Shown here: in pieces, positions 17,783 through 26,568 of the stretch | How positions within the stretch are numbered: the stretch's first letter is position 1 | Layout: each line of letters opens with the position of its first letter | DNA from: JANXUC01 sp964619065 | Lineage (GTDB): Bacteria; Acidobacteriota; Terriglobia; Terriglobales; Acidobacteriaceae | NCBI GenBank assembly: GCA_964619065.1 | Contig: CAZUCC010000015.1 | Span: 1-64,000, forward strand | Reading direction: 5' to 3' | DNA length: 64,000 bases | Translations under genes and position numbers: made by a program | Notes under the pieces: generated by a model | Databases searched by the model: none | What the model saw: the letters and a program-made list of their open reading frames with translations, nothing else | What the model was told of the DNA's origin: nothing

Positions 17783-17890
17783 AAACAGGAGCTCCTCTGG
17801 GATCGCTCCGTAGCGCCACCCAGAGGAGCAATGAGACTGAGGAGAATGTAGCCTGAGTTCAAAATCAGCACAATACTGAAAAAATACTAG
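17783..17890. repeat. 108-bp structured repeat, copy B
   Basis: Perfect 11-base arms GCTCCTCTGGG and CCCAGAGGAGC (17791-17801 and 17819-17829) enclose a small internal hairpin CGCT/AGCG. Compared with copy A, a C-to-T change in one arm is matched by G-to-A in the other, so the pairing is kept. Its last bases overlap the stop codon of the gene at 17887-19593. Confidence 0.6.
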
Positions 17891-19593
17891 AAACCAGTCC
17901 TCGCAGTAATTCCCTTCCCCTCGACGCAATCATAGGTCCGGCTGGTTGCGAGGTCTTTGTACTCTTCCGTCCTGCCGTTCGGCCATTGAATCAGCACACG
18001 ACTAATCTTATCCAGCTTGCCAACGCCGAAGGTTGCTGGAAGTTCGGATTGCGAAAGATAGCTCGACCCGCCTTTCACCAGTCGCGATTGCGTGATTCCA
18101 CCGTGCTCAATCCGCACCGCCGCTCCAATGGCGTCCCGGTTAGATTGCGTGCCCGTCAGGTGAAAGCGGATGCTCCGGTTCCTTGCCAACTGATCGTTGC
18201 GGTAGAGGTACGCCGGACCGTTGTTGGTCGTCATCAAGATGTCGAGATCGCCGTCGCGATCAAAATCTCCGTACGCTAGCCCCCGCCCGACCTTCGGGGA
18301 ACGGAAACCGTCGCCAATCTCGGCGGCGACATCGCGAAACGCGCGCTTTCCGTTATTGAGAAAAAGCTGCGGCGCTTGCGCATACCCCACATTGCCGCGA
18401 ATGTTCCGCACCGTGTCGTCGATATGCCCATTGGCTACGACCAAATCGAGAACGCCATCAAGATCGGCATCGAGAAACGCACAGCCAAATCCCAGAGTCG
18501 CCTTCGACGGCAGCCCAACGCCAGCTTGCACCGAGATATCCTCATAGGCTCCCTTGCCCGCTGTCCGGTAAAGTCCGATCATTTCATTATCGAAATTCGT
18601 AATCGCGATGCCAGCGGTACCGGAGTTCTCGAAATCGGCGATGTCCACACCCATCCCCGCCCGCGCTTTGCCCTCGTTGCTGAACGCAATGCCGGCCTCA
18701 ACCGCAACATCCTTGAACGTGCCGTTGCGCTGATTGCGATAAAGCTTATTAGGCTGGGTATCGTTGGCGACCAAAAGATCGGGCCATCCATCCTGGTCGT
18801 TGTCGAGCAGAGCAACTCCCAGCGACTTCGAACTGCTGTCGAAGATGCCGCCGGTCGCTGTGACCTCCTCAAATGTTCCATTTCCGCGATTGTGAAATAG
18901 CCAGCACGTCTTGCCTTGATAGGCCTCGGGTGTGCAATACGATTTGTGTTTCCCATCCAGGCTGCAAAAGACATCGTGCTCTGGAGACCACTTCGTGTAG
19001 TTGCAGACGAACAGGTCCAGACGGCCATCGCGGTCGAAGTCAAACCACAACGCCGAAGTGCTAAAGCCCAAGCGGCCACCGAGCCCGCTCGCTTGGGTTA
19101 CGTCGGCAAAGGTTCCTCTCCCGGTGTTCTTGAACAGACGGTTCTGTCCAACACAGGTGATCAAAATGTCGGGAAAACCGTCGTTGTTGAAATCCCCGAC
19201 GGCTACGCCCATGCCATACATTTCCACATCCAGGTTCGCTTTCCGCGTCACATCGGAAAACGTTCCATCCCTGTTGTTGCGGTAAAGCTGAAGGGTTGAG
19301 CGCTGCTTCCTGTGACCCGGCCAGTCCATACCGTTGACCAGCAGGATGTCCTGCCATCCGTCGGCGTCGTAATCGAGGAACGCGCATCCAGAACCCAACG
19401 TTTCTGGCAACAACTTGCCGCCGTACGCGCCGCTATTGTGCCGGAAGTGAATACCCGCCGCGTCCGTCACGTCCGTGAAGCGGAAGCCTGGGGCTGGAGA
19501 ACCAGGTGGCGCGAAAGGCGCGGCGAACCCCGGACTCAGTGCAGCAGTCGACGCGGCACCCGCTAGCCCTCGCAAAAAACTCCGGCGGTTCAA
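17887..19593 (-). CDS. Tat-exported CRTAC1-type FG-GAP / ASPIC-UnbV protein
   Basis: 568 residues. The N-terminus MNRRSFLRGLAGAAS is a twin-arginine signal, so it is exported folded. FG-GAP/VCBS repeats (DYDADGWQDILLVNG, DFNNDGFPDILIT, DADLDGVLDLVVANG, DFDRDGDLDILMT) end in an ASPIC/UnbV domain (RVLIQWPNGRTEEY). It is paralogous to the protein at 10575-12260 over nearly its whole length. Its ATG overlaps the TGA of the response regulator by four bases, so translation is probably coupled. It is the terminal gene of a kinase-regulator-effector operon. Confidence 0.88.
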   Translation of the reverse strand: MNRRSFLRGLAGAASTAALSPGFAAPFAPPGSPAPGFRFTDVTDAAGIHFRHNSGAYGGKLLPETLGSGCAFLDYDADGWQDILLVNGMDWPGHRKQRSTLQLYRNNRDGTFSDVTRKANLDVEMYGMGVAVGDFNNDGFPDILITCVGQNRLFKNTGRGTFADVTQASGLGGRLGFSTSALWFDFDRDGRLDLFVCNYTKWSPEHDVFCSLDGKHKSYCTPEAYQGKTCWLFHNRGNGTFEEVTATGGIFDSSSKSLGVALLDNDQDGWPDLLVANDTQPNKLYRNQRNGTFKDVAVEAGIAFSNEGKARAGMGVDIADFENSGTAGIAITNFDNEMIGLYRTAGKGAYEDISVQAGVGLPSKATLGFGCAFLDADLDGVLDLVVANGHIDDTVRNIRGNVGYAQAPQLFLNNGKRAFRDVAAEIGDGFRSPKVGRGLAYGDFDRDGDLDILMTTNNGPAYLYRNDQLARNRSIRFHLTGTQSNRDAIGAAVRIEHGGITQSRLVKGGSSYLSQSELPATFGVGKLDKISRVLIQWPNGRTEEYKDLATSRTYDCVEGKGITARTGF

Positions 19594-20219
19594 GGCAGAT
19601 TCACCAAGCCATTCTTGATGGCATAGACCACGAGCTCCGCCGTCTTGTGAATTCCAAGGGCATCCATGATATTGGCGCGATGAACTGCCACCGTGTTCAC
19701 GCTAAGGCCGAGCTTCTCGGCAATTTCCTTATTCGATTGGCCGTCCACGATCAATTGCAGAACTTCCAGTTCCCGTATCGTGAGTCCAGAGCCACGCTCG
19801 CCCTTTAGAGAGGAAGGCTGCGACACTTGCGGATCCAGCACTATCTCGCCTTGCGCTACTCGGCGAATGGCCGTTACCAGCTCCAGGTCCACAGCACTTT
19901 TCAGAATGTATCCTCGGGCACCCGCATCCAGAGCCTGGCGCACCCATGTTTCCTCGGAATGCATACTCAACATAAGCACGGCGGTCCCGGGATTCGCCGC
20001 TAGAATGCTTCTCGTGGAGTCCAATCCATTCATACCTGGCAGCGCACAGTCCATGACGATCAATTTCGGCTGGAGCTCTTTCGCCAGCCGGACAGCTTCC
20101 ACGCCATCGCCAGCCTCACCCACGACGGCAATGTCCGCTTCATCTTCCAGGATTCGCCGGAAGCCGCGCCGTACCATGCTGTGGTCGTCCACGAGAAGAA
20201 CGGTGATTTTTTCAGACAT
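19590..20219 (-). CDS. NarL/LuxR-type response regulator
   Basis: 209 residues. The receiver domain has LLVDDHSMVRRG at the start, the phospho-acceptor Asp in LIVMDCALPGMNG and Lys in GYILKSAVD. The C-terminus is a LuxR helix-turn-helix (LTIRELEVLQLIVDGQSNKE, LSVNTVAVHRANIM). The ATG at 20219 overlaps the end of the upstream kinase gene by eight bases. It probably controls the same operon or respiratory or redox targets, but no operator is evident. Confidence 0.92.
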   Translation of the reverse strand: MSEKITVLLVDDHSMVRRGFRRILEDEADIAVVGEAGDGVEAVRLAKELQPKLIVMDCALPGMNGLDSTRSILAANPGTAVLMLSMHSEETWVRQALDAGARGYILKSAVDLELVTAIRRVAQGEIVLDPQVSQPSSLKGERGSGLTIRELEVLQLIVDGQSNKEIAEKLGLSVNTVAVHRANIMDALGIHKTAELVVYAIKNGLVNLP

Positions 20220-21567
20220 GCGGCTCCTGTTTGACTCGCGACTCTTGTGTTCGTGGAACATGCAACTGCACCAATGTCCCTCCCCCTTCAGCTTCGTGAA
20301 TGACGAGGTTCCCGCCCAGGAGTTCAGCACGCTCCCGCATCGCTACTAAGCCGATGCCGCGTTGCCCAGGCTGCCGCACAAATCCTTTTCCGTGATCTTC
20401 CACCTCGAGTTCGAGCGCATCCGGTAAAAATCGCAACCGTACCCAAGCTTCGCGAGCACCAGAATGTCTTACGACATTATTCAATGCCTCTTGCAATATT
20501 CGGTACGCGTGCACCCCAGCGCTGCCTTCTACTGGAAAGGGACTTCCTGTTTTTGCGTAGGCTATGACAATCCCGGTTTGCCTTTCCATCACTGGCAAGT
20601 ACCACTCGATAGTACTTTCTAACCCAGCTTCGTCCAACATGACCGGATGCAGAGCCTGCGACAAGCTGCGCACATTGTTGAGTGTGGATTGCGCCATTTC
20701 TCCCACCTCGCGCAAATCCGCGCGCAGGGACGATCCCTCCGGTGCATGGTTTCCAGCCCGGCTCAGCATGGCTCCGATGGCGGTCAGTATTTGTCCGAAT
20801 TCGTCATGCAATTCCCGTGAGATGTGCAGCAGCGTGGATTCCTGTGTCGAGATCAGCTTCTGCGCCAGCTCGCTCCGTTGCGCGGACAGCGCCGCGAGTT
20901 GGTCGAACAACCGGCGGTTCGCGCTGATTACATAAAAACTTGTCAGCACAATCGCCAGAAGAGTCGCCGTCAAAAAGAGAACCACTTTGCTCTGGACGCG
21001 GTCATAGATTGCGCCAATTCGCGCCGCCGCTTGTTGCTCGGTTTCGTTGTTTTGCACCAACAGGCGGGCCACAGCGGTGTTGAGCCCAGACAGGCGCGCC
21101 TGTAAGGAGAGCCTGATTTCCTCCCGCGCTTCCTTCTCTTGGCCACTACGAGCCAGAGCAAATGTGCGTTCGGCGGCATCCCAAAATTGTGTAAAAGAGG
21201 TTCGCAGATACTCCCGCTGTTCCGACGAACTTTGGACTACGGCCACCTGTTCCTCGCGGCGCAACGCATCGTCGAGATCGCCGTGAATGCGTTCGAATTG
21301 CGCCGACCACGCCGCCAGCGGATACGGCTCGTCCGCGTCCAGCATGTCTCGCATGGCCAGCGCCAGCGAATTTAAATCATTCTGAATGCGCAAGAGCTGC
21401 AGGGAATCCTTGCGATTCCGGTCAGCCAGATCGCTCTGCAGTTGCCGCAACCCCGCGATTTGCGTCGTTATGTAGTAAGAGTAGGCCACCACCGCGGCCA
21501 GCGTCAGGATCAGGCCCAGAAGCAATCCTGCTGTCGGTGACCGGTGTGGGAAAGGCGCGGGCTGCAC
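20212..21567 (-). CDS. NarX-type sensor histidine kinase (HisKA_3)
   Basis: About 450 residues. Two membrane helices (near residues 15-36 and 190-212) flank a ~150-residue helical periplasmic sensor rich in coiled-coil. The HisKA_3 dimerisation box is ISRELHDEFGQILTAIGAML with the phospho-accepting His, and the ATPase lobe has NNVVRHSGA and EDHGKGF with GIGLVAMRERAELLGG. The GTG at 21567 is used; a TTG at 21594 would add nine residues. It works with the overlapping regulator at 19590-20219. Confidence 0.9.
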   Translation of the reverse strand: MQPAPFPHRSPTAGLLLGLILTLAAVVAYSYYITTQIAGLRQLQSDLADRNRKDSLQLLRIQNDLNSLALAMRDMLDADEPYPLAAWSAQFERIHGDLDDALRREEQVAVVQSSSEQREYLRTSFTQFWDAAERTFALARSGQEKEAREEIRLSLQARLSGLNTAVARLLVQNNETEQQAAARIGAIYDRVQSKVVLFLTATLLAIVLTSFYVISANRRLFDQLAALSAQRSELAQKLISTQESTLLHISRELHDEFGQILTAIGAMLSRAGNHAPEGSSLRADLREVGEMAQSTLNNVRSLSQALHPVMLDEAGLESTIEWYLPVMERQTGIVIAYAKTGSPFPVEGSAGVHAYRILQEALNNVVRHSGAREAWVRLRFLPDALELEVEDHGKGFVRQPGQRGIGLVAMRERAELLGGNLVIHEAEGGGTLVQLHVPRTQESRVKQEPHV

Positions 21568-21731
21568 GAGCCGAGGATATAACGCAAGGGGCAAAAATCG
21601 CTAATCCCCCCGCCACGACCCAGGGAACGCTGGCGCTCCTTACTAATGTCCTGGCATTTTCTGCCGATATACCAAGGGCAGGGTAACTCGATAGAGACCA
21701 GATCTTCTCGCAGGGAAAAAAAGTCAGCCCA

Positions 21732-22118
21732 ATGTCTGGCATACGAGCTCTTATTGTGGATGATTCCTCGGCCATGCGGAAGATGGTGGAGCGTTCCGTA
21801 CGCCAGTCGGGCTTTGACCTCAAGCAAGTATTCGAGGCTGCGAATGGAGCCGAGGCTCTTTCCGTCCTCAGGGACAACGTCGTCGATCTTATTCTCTGTG
21901 ACATTAATATGCCGATCATGGATGGGCTGGAGTTTGTCAAGCAGCTCTCCTCCGTGGAAAACGCAAAAGGCGTGCCCGTGGTCATGATTACGAGCGGCGG
22001 CAGCGAGGCCGAAGTACTGCGGGCCATTGCCTACGGCGCCAGGGGCTACCTCCGCAAGCCGTTCGCAGCAGATCAAGTCCGCTCGCAAATCAGTTCCATT
22101 CTGACCGCAAAATCATAA
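21732..22118 (+). CDS. CheY-like single-domain response regulator
   Basis: 128 residues, receiver domain only. Conserved sites are all present: acidic pair in IVDDSSAMRKM, phospho-acceptor Asp in LILCDINMPIMDG, Ser/Thr switch in VMITSGGSE and Lys in GYLRKPFAADQV. With no output domain it acts by protein contact, for example on motors or as a phosphorelay element. It is divergent from the histidine kinase at 21567, with ~160 bp between; whether that kinase phosphorylates it is unknown. Confidence 0.92.
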   Translation: MSGIRALIVDDSSAMRKMVERSVRQSGFDLKQVFEAANGAEALSVLRDNVVDLILCDINMPIMDGLEFVKQLSSVENAKGVPVVMITSGGSEAEVLRAIAYGARGYLRKPFAADQVRSQISSILTAKS

Positions 22119-22139
22119 CGGCTAGGAACGAACGTGGCC

Positions 22140-22170
22140 CCCCAGGAGTGCTCACCTGAAATCCTTGGGG
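22140..22170 (+). terminator. possible hairpin after the CheY-like gene
   Basis: CCCCAGGA (22140-22147) can pair with TCCTTGGGG (22162-22170) with one bulge. There is no T-run after it, so it is at best a weak or factor-assisted terminator, or a leader hairpin of the next gene. Confidence 0.3.
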
Positions 22171-22219
22171 AATGTGAGATTTGTTACATCTTTCCCGTTG
22201 TGCTAACGTTGGCTCAAGT

Positions 22220-22606
22220 ATGCGGCGAGTGCTTGCTAGCTTCGTGTTGTCCGTGATCGCTTGGAGTTTCGTAGCTCCAATTGCTTTGGCAGCTACGGGA
22301 GCGACCACGCCCGCGTGTTGCCGCCGGGACGGAAAGCACCACTGCATGTCGGGTATGTCGGAAACGTCCGGCATGACAGGAATGTCCAATTCCAATGATG
22401 ACGTTCCCGACCTTCGTGCCAGCGCTCCGGATTGCCGGTATCGATCGCAAATAGCGACACCGACGGGCTCAGCATCGCAGCAGGACCCAGCACTCCCGTC
22501 GCTGCAATTGCAGGCCATCAATCTTGTACTTCCCGCGGATCTTGTGTTCTTCGAATTGCGCTCTGGTGTCGCCAATTCGGAACGCGGCCCTCCTACCTCT
22601 CGCTAA
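22220..22606 (+). CDS. small exported Met/His/Cys-rich protein
   Basis: 128 residues from the ATG at 22220, directly at a basic-hydrophobic signal peptide (MRRVLASFVLSVIAWSF, cleaved after about residue 25). The mature start has CCRRDGKHHCMSGMSE and several further Met residues, a composition seen in periplasmic copper or other soft-metal binding peptides. I recognise no named family. A TonB-dependent receptor starts about 105 bases downstream, so metal handling is a reasonable but unproven idea. Confidence 0.55.
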   Translation: MRRVLASFVLSVIAWSFVAPIALAATGATTPACCRRDGKHHCMSGMSETSGMTGMSNSNDDVPDLRASAPDCRYRSQIATPTGSASQQDPALPSLQLQAINLVLPADLVFFELRSGVANSERGPPTSR

Positions 22607-22712
22607 TTCCTAACGCAAACTCCATCGAACTTCACAAGAATTGTCTGTGACGTCCGCCTTGTCATGCCAATTGCATGGGTTTTTGCAGACAGGTCCGCGA
22701 GAAAGTAGATTC

Positions 22713-25007
22713 ATGAACTGTCGTTGCGTTTTGAAAGCTGTTGCTGTTTTATCCGCCGTTGCCGTGCTTATGACTTCCACGGCCGTCGCTACTATTTTTG
22801 GCTCGGTTCGGGGGGTCATTCATGATCCGCAGCACCGCCCGATTCAAGGCGCAATGGTAATGCTACGAGCCAACTCGTCCGACTGGTCGAAAACTGCGAC
22901 AACCGATGCTAACGGTGAATTTGCGCTGAATGCTGTGCCTATCGGCGACTACTCCATTAGTGTAGCCTGTCCCGGATTTGCCCAAGCCGTGCAGAATGTG
23001 GTCGTCAACTCCGGCACGGAACCGGTCGTTCACTTTCTGCTGCGCGTCGACGCCGCGAAGGAGACAGTCAATGTAACGAGCACACTCGATAATGTGCCGA
23101 CTGATTCTGCAACGCCCATCACTCTGGTAAATCGCTTGGACATCGAGCGAACTCCGGGTGGATCCCGAACCAACAGCCTTGCCATGATTACCGATTTTGT
23201 TCCCGGAGCGTATGTTACGCATGACCAACTGCATATCCGCGGGGGCCATCAGACAAGCTGGCTGGTGGATGGAGTTCCGGTGCCCAACACGAACATTGCG
23301 TCCAATATCGGTCCGCAGTTTGATCCCAAAGACATCGACTACATGGAAGTGAATCGCGGCAGCTACGGCGCGGAATTTGGTGACCGGACTTATGGCGTGT
23401 TCAACATCGTTCCACGCTCCGGCTTTGAACGCAATAACCAGGCCGAGCTGGTTCTCAGCGCTGGCAACTTCAATCAAACGAACGACCAGCTCAGCTTCGG
23501 CAGCCACACCGAGCGTTTTGCTTACTATGCCAGCGTGAATGCGAACCGCACGGATCTTGGCCTGCAAACGCCTGTCTCGAAAGTGGTCCACGATGCGGCG
23601 AATGGCTACGGAGGTTTCGGGTCGTTCATTTTTAACGTCGATCCTTCCAACCAGTTGCGCCTCGTGACCTCCTTACGCAAAGACTACTACCAGATCCCGT
23701 ACGATCCTTTCCCGAATGACCTTGAAAACGGCTCCAGCGCGGGGAATGATTTTACCCCGCAGGCCCCCAGCATTGGCCTTCGCGATGGCAACCATGAATC
23801 CGATGCCCTGATGAATTTTTCCTGGGTCCATACGTTCAATTCCAAGGTCATGCTGACGGTGTCGCCTTTCTACCACCGTAACAGCGCGAACTACGACAGC
23901 TCACCCGCCGACGTTGATCTCGCCACTACGGATCATCACACCTCAACCTACGCGGGCGGACAGGTTAGTTTTAACGCCAATATGGCTAAGAACAATCTAC
24001 AAGTGGGTTTTTATGGCTTTCATCAGAATGACAGCCAGTTCTTTGGAATTATTTTCAACAATGGCAGCAGTACTTCCCCTCTTGCTGAGCGCGACCATGC
24101 TTCCGGCGGATTGGGAGCTTTTTTCATCGACGATAAATTCAAACCATTTTCCTGGCTAACGCTCACCGCTGGAATGCGCCCCACGCATTTCAGCGGCGGA
24201 AATACAGAAAATGCTATCAGCCCGCGCTTCGGTGCAGCGTTGAACATCCCACGCCTCAACTGGACTTTCCGTGCTTTCTACGGCCACTATTATCAGGCGC
24301 CGCCTCTCCTCACGGTCGGAGGCCCTCTGGAGCAATTCTGCAATGCAAACAATTGCAAAATAATTCCACTGCCGGGCGAACGCGATGAAGAACATCAGTT
24401 CGGTTTGACCATCCCTTATCGCGGATGGGTTCTCGACGCCGATAACTTCAAAACCAGCGCCCAAAACTTCTTCGATCATAGCTGCATTGGGTCAGGAGTT
24501 TGCCTTCCCATCACGATTGATCGAGCAAGAATTCGAGGCTGGGAACTGACTCTCCGTTCGCCCCGGATTGCCCATCACGGCCAGATTCATCTTGCCTATT
24601 CCAATCAGATCGCGGAAGGTAAACTGCCGATCACCGGCGGATTAACGGATTTCTCCCCGCCTACTCCGCTCTTCCCGCTCGATCACGACCAACGCAACAC
24701 TCTCAATATTGGCGGAGACGTTACGCTTCCGTGGAGGTCTTTTGCCTCCACCAACGTTTACTACGGCTCCGGCTTCAGCAACGCATTCCCAGGCCAACCG
24801 TATCCCGGAAACAATCTGCCAGGACATACGACGTTCGATGTGTCCGTGAGCAAAGATTTCGGCGAGCGATTCTCTGCATCGGTAAATGCCCTGAACATAG
24901 CCAACCGGCGTGTGAATCTTGATAACAGCCAAACCTTCGGCGGGTTTCACTGGAACAACCCGCGTGAGATTTACGTCGAGTTCCGCTATCGATTCCACTA
25001 CAAATAG
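22713..25007 (+). CDS. TonB-dependent receptor with N-terminal carboxypeptidase-regulatory domain
   Basis: 764 residues. Signal peptide (residues 1-25), then a CarboxypepD_reg-like domain (SVRGVIHDPQHRPIQGAMV, TTDANGEFALNAVPIGDYS), a TonB plug (LHIRGGHQTSWLVDGVPV, MEVNRGSYGAEFGDR) and a long beta-barrel ending in FRYRFHYK. The ATG at 22713 begins the signal peptide; upstream frame is non-coding-like. The outer-membrane substrate is unknown. The Met/His-rich gene just upstream hints at a metal complex. Confidence 0.88.
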   Translation: MNCRCVLKAVAVLSAVAVLMTSTAVATIFGSVRGVIHDPQHRPIQGAMVMLRANSSDWSKTATTDANGEFALNAVPIGDYSISVACPGFAQAVQNVVVNSGTEPVVHFLLRVDAAKETVNVTSTLDNVPTDSATPITLVNRLDIERTPGGSRTNSLAMITDFVPGAYVTHDQLHIRGGHQTSWLVDGVPVPNTNIASNIGPQFDPKDIDYMEVNRGSYGAEFGDRTYGVFNIVPRSGFERNNQAELVLSAGNFNQTNDQLSFGSHTERFAYYASVNANRTDLGLQTPVSKVVHDAANGYGGFGSFIFNVDPSNQLRLVTSLRKDYYQIPYDPFPNDLENGSSAGNDFTPQAPSIGLRDGNHESDALMNFSWVHTFNSKVMLTVSPFYHRNSANYDSSPADVDLATTDHHTSTYAGGQVSFNANMAKNNLQVGFYGFHQNDSQFFGIIFNNGSSTSPLAERDHASGGLGAFFIDDKFKPFSWLTLTAGMRPTHFSGGNTENAISPRFGAALNIPRLNWTFRAFYGHYYQAPPLLTVGGPLEQFCNANNCKIIPLPGERDEEHQFGLTIPYRGWVLDADNFKTSAQNFFDHSCIGSGVCLPITIDRARIRGWELTLRSPRIAHHGQIHLAYSNQIAEGKLPITGGLTDFSPPTPLFPLDHDQRNTLNIGGDVTLPWRSFASTNVYYGSGFSNAFPGQPYPGNNLPGHTTFDVSVSKDFGERFSASVNALNIANRRVNLDNSQTFGGFHWNNPREIYVEFRYRFHYK

Positions 25008-25060
25008 AGGGATGCGAGTGCCTATGCTGGAGTATGTCGGATTTGTTTCTGCTAAAAAAG

Positions 25061-26497
25061 TCATGCAACTGGCAAAGTAAAGTAAAACACTGATCCGTGT
25101 CCCAGTTGACTGGTAACCCCGATTTGGCCGCCATGAGCTTCCACAATGGCCTTCGAGATGGCCAGGCCCATGCCAGTTCCCTGCACCTGCAATCGATGAT
25201 TGCCACCGCGATAGAATTTTTCAAAGATGCGGGACAGTTCGAAGTCGTCGATACCCGGTCCTTGATCTGCGACGCTGGTCGTGATCATCCGGTCCTTCGC
25301 TTCCCCGGTAATACGAATCAGCGTTTCTGGCGCGGAATACTTGGCAGCATTTTCGACTAGATGCACTAGGACTTCTTTGATTCTTTCCGAGTCCACGCGT
25401 ACGGGCGGCAGGTTATCGGGAAGACGAACCTCCACACGGCGCTGCCCCAGAACTTGTTTTACCTCCTCGAGTGTTGCGTCAACAACCTCTCGAATTCTGT
25501 GTGGCTCCAGTTTGAGCTCTACTTTGTTGGCGTCGAGCTGGGCCATCTCCGCAGCTTCTCCAACAATGCGATTCAAACGATCGCTCTCTTCATTAATCAC
25601 TGCCAGCAACTCTTGACGTTGAGCCTCGTCCAGGTTGGGATTACTTAGCAGTGAGGTAGCAGAGGCTTTGATGGCAGTTAATGGTGTACGAAATTCATGA
25701 GTCACCGCATCCAGCAGAACTGAACGAAGCTGCTCGCCTTCGCGCGCCGCTTCTGCGCGTCCCAATTTCTCAATGGTCCCCGCTCTCTCAATGGCAATTG
25801 CGATCAGGCTACCCATGGCATCGAGCGTCTGGCGGGAGAACAGCTTCCCTGCAATGCCCAGGCTCCCCACCACGCGCACGCCCATGCGGAGGGGCATGAA
25901 GACCAAATTATTCTGAGAATCAGTTTTAGGTTCACCGCGCATGCTGACCAACTGCAGATCATGAACTTCCAGCCCGTCGGTCGCGGGGCCAGATCGGTAA
26001 ACATCGGCGCGGCCGGAGAGGGAAATCGCAGCAGCTTTCACATCGAACGACTCGGTGATGTAGCGCGGAATAAGATTCAGTAACACAGCAATATTGTCGC
26101 TGGAGAGAAGTTGCTGGCTGAACTCATAGAGACGTTCCACCTCACGCCGCCGCTCGTGGGCATTCTCGGCCTCGCGGCGAGCTCGCTCGGCCAGCTCGCT
26201 GGCAATCACTGCCGTAATAAGGAAGGCAAATAGAGCGACCCAGTTCTGCGGCTCTGCGATCGTGAAGGTACCAAACGGCGGCAGAAAATAATAGTTGAAC
26301 GCCAGGGTGGCCACGACTGCCATGAACACGGCGTGCCGTAACCCCCAAGTCGCGGACACGACTAACACGCCCAGCAGAAAGGTCAGCGCGGCGGTGGTAG
26401 GATTCACCCTGATCAGTGTTTGATAGGTAAAGACGATTACAAAGACCAGCGCGGCAGCAACAAGGTAACGCAGAACCGACTTGGTTACCGGCGACAT
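25061..26497 (-). CDS. KdpD C-terminal-half histidine kinase (DUF4118-GAF-HisKA-HATPase)
   Basis: About 478 residues. Four membrane helices of the DUF4118 type (LRYLVAAALVFVIVFTYQTL, then VFMAVVATLAFNYYFLPPFG) lead to a GAF-like sensor, HisKA (LLDAVTHEFRTPLTAIKASA) and an ATPase lobe (LVENAAKYSA, DQGPGIDD, GTGMGLAISKAIVEAHGG). This equals the second half of a classical KdpD. The N-terminal half is encoded separately and divergently at 26569. The ATG at 26497 leaves ~70 bp for divergent promoters; an ATG at 26545 is also in frame. Confidence 0.85.
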   Translation of the reverse strand: MSPVTKSVLRYLVAAALVFVIVFTYQTLIRVNPTTAALTFLLGVLVVSATWGLRHAVFMAVVATLAFNYYFLPPFGTFTIAEPQNWVALFAFLITAVIASELAERARREAENAHERRREVERLYEFSQQLLSSDNIAVLLNLIPRYITESFDVKAAAISLSGRADVYRSGPATDGLEVHDLQLVSMRGEPKTDSQNNLVFMPLRMGVRVVGSLGIAGKLFSRQTLDAMGSLIAIAIERAGTIEKLGRAEAAREGEQLRSVLLDAVTHEFRTPLTAIKASATSLLSNPNLDEAQRQELLAVINEESDRLNRIVGEAAEMAQLDANKVELKLEPHRIREVVDATLEEVKQVLGQRRVEVRLPDNLPPVRVDSERIKEVLVHLVENAAKYSAPETLIRITGEAKDRMITTSVADQGPGIDDFELSRIFEKFYRGGNHRLQVQGTGMGLAISKAIVEAHGGQIGVTSQLGHGSVFYFTLPVA

Positions 26498-26568
26498 CAC
26501 GAGCCGATTGTAGCTGACTTGTTTGGTTGAGATCGACAATTCCATGCGGCTCAACGACAATAGACGCG

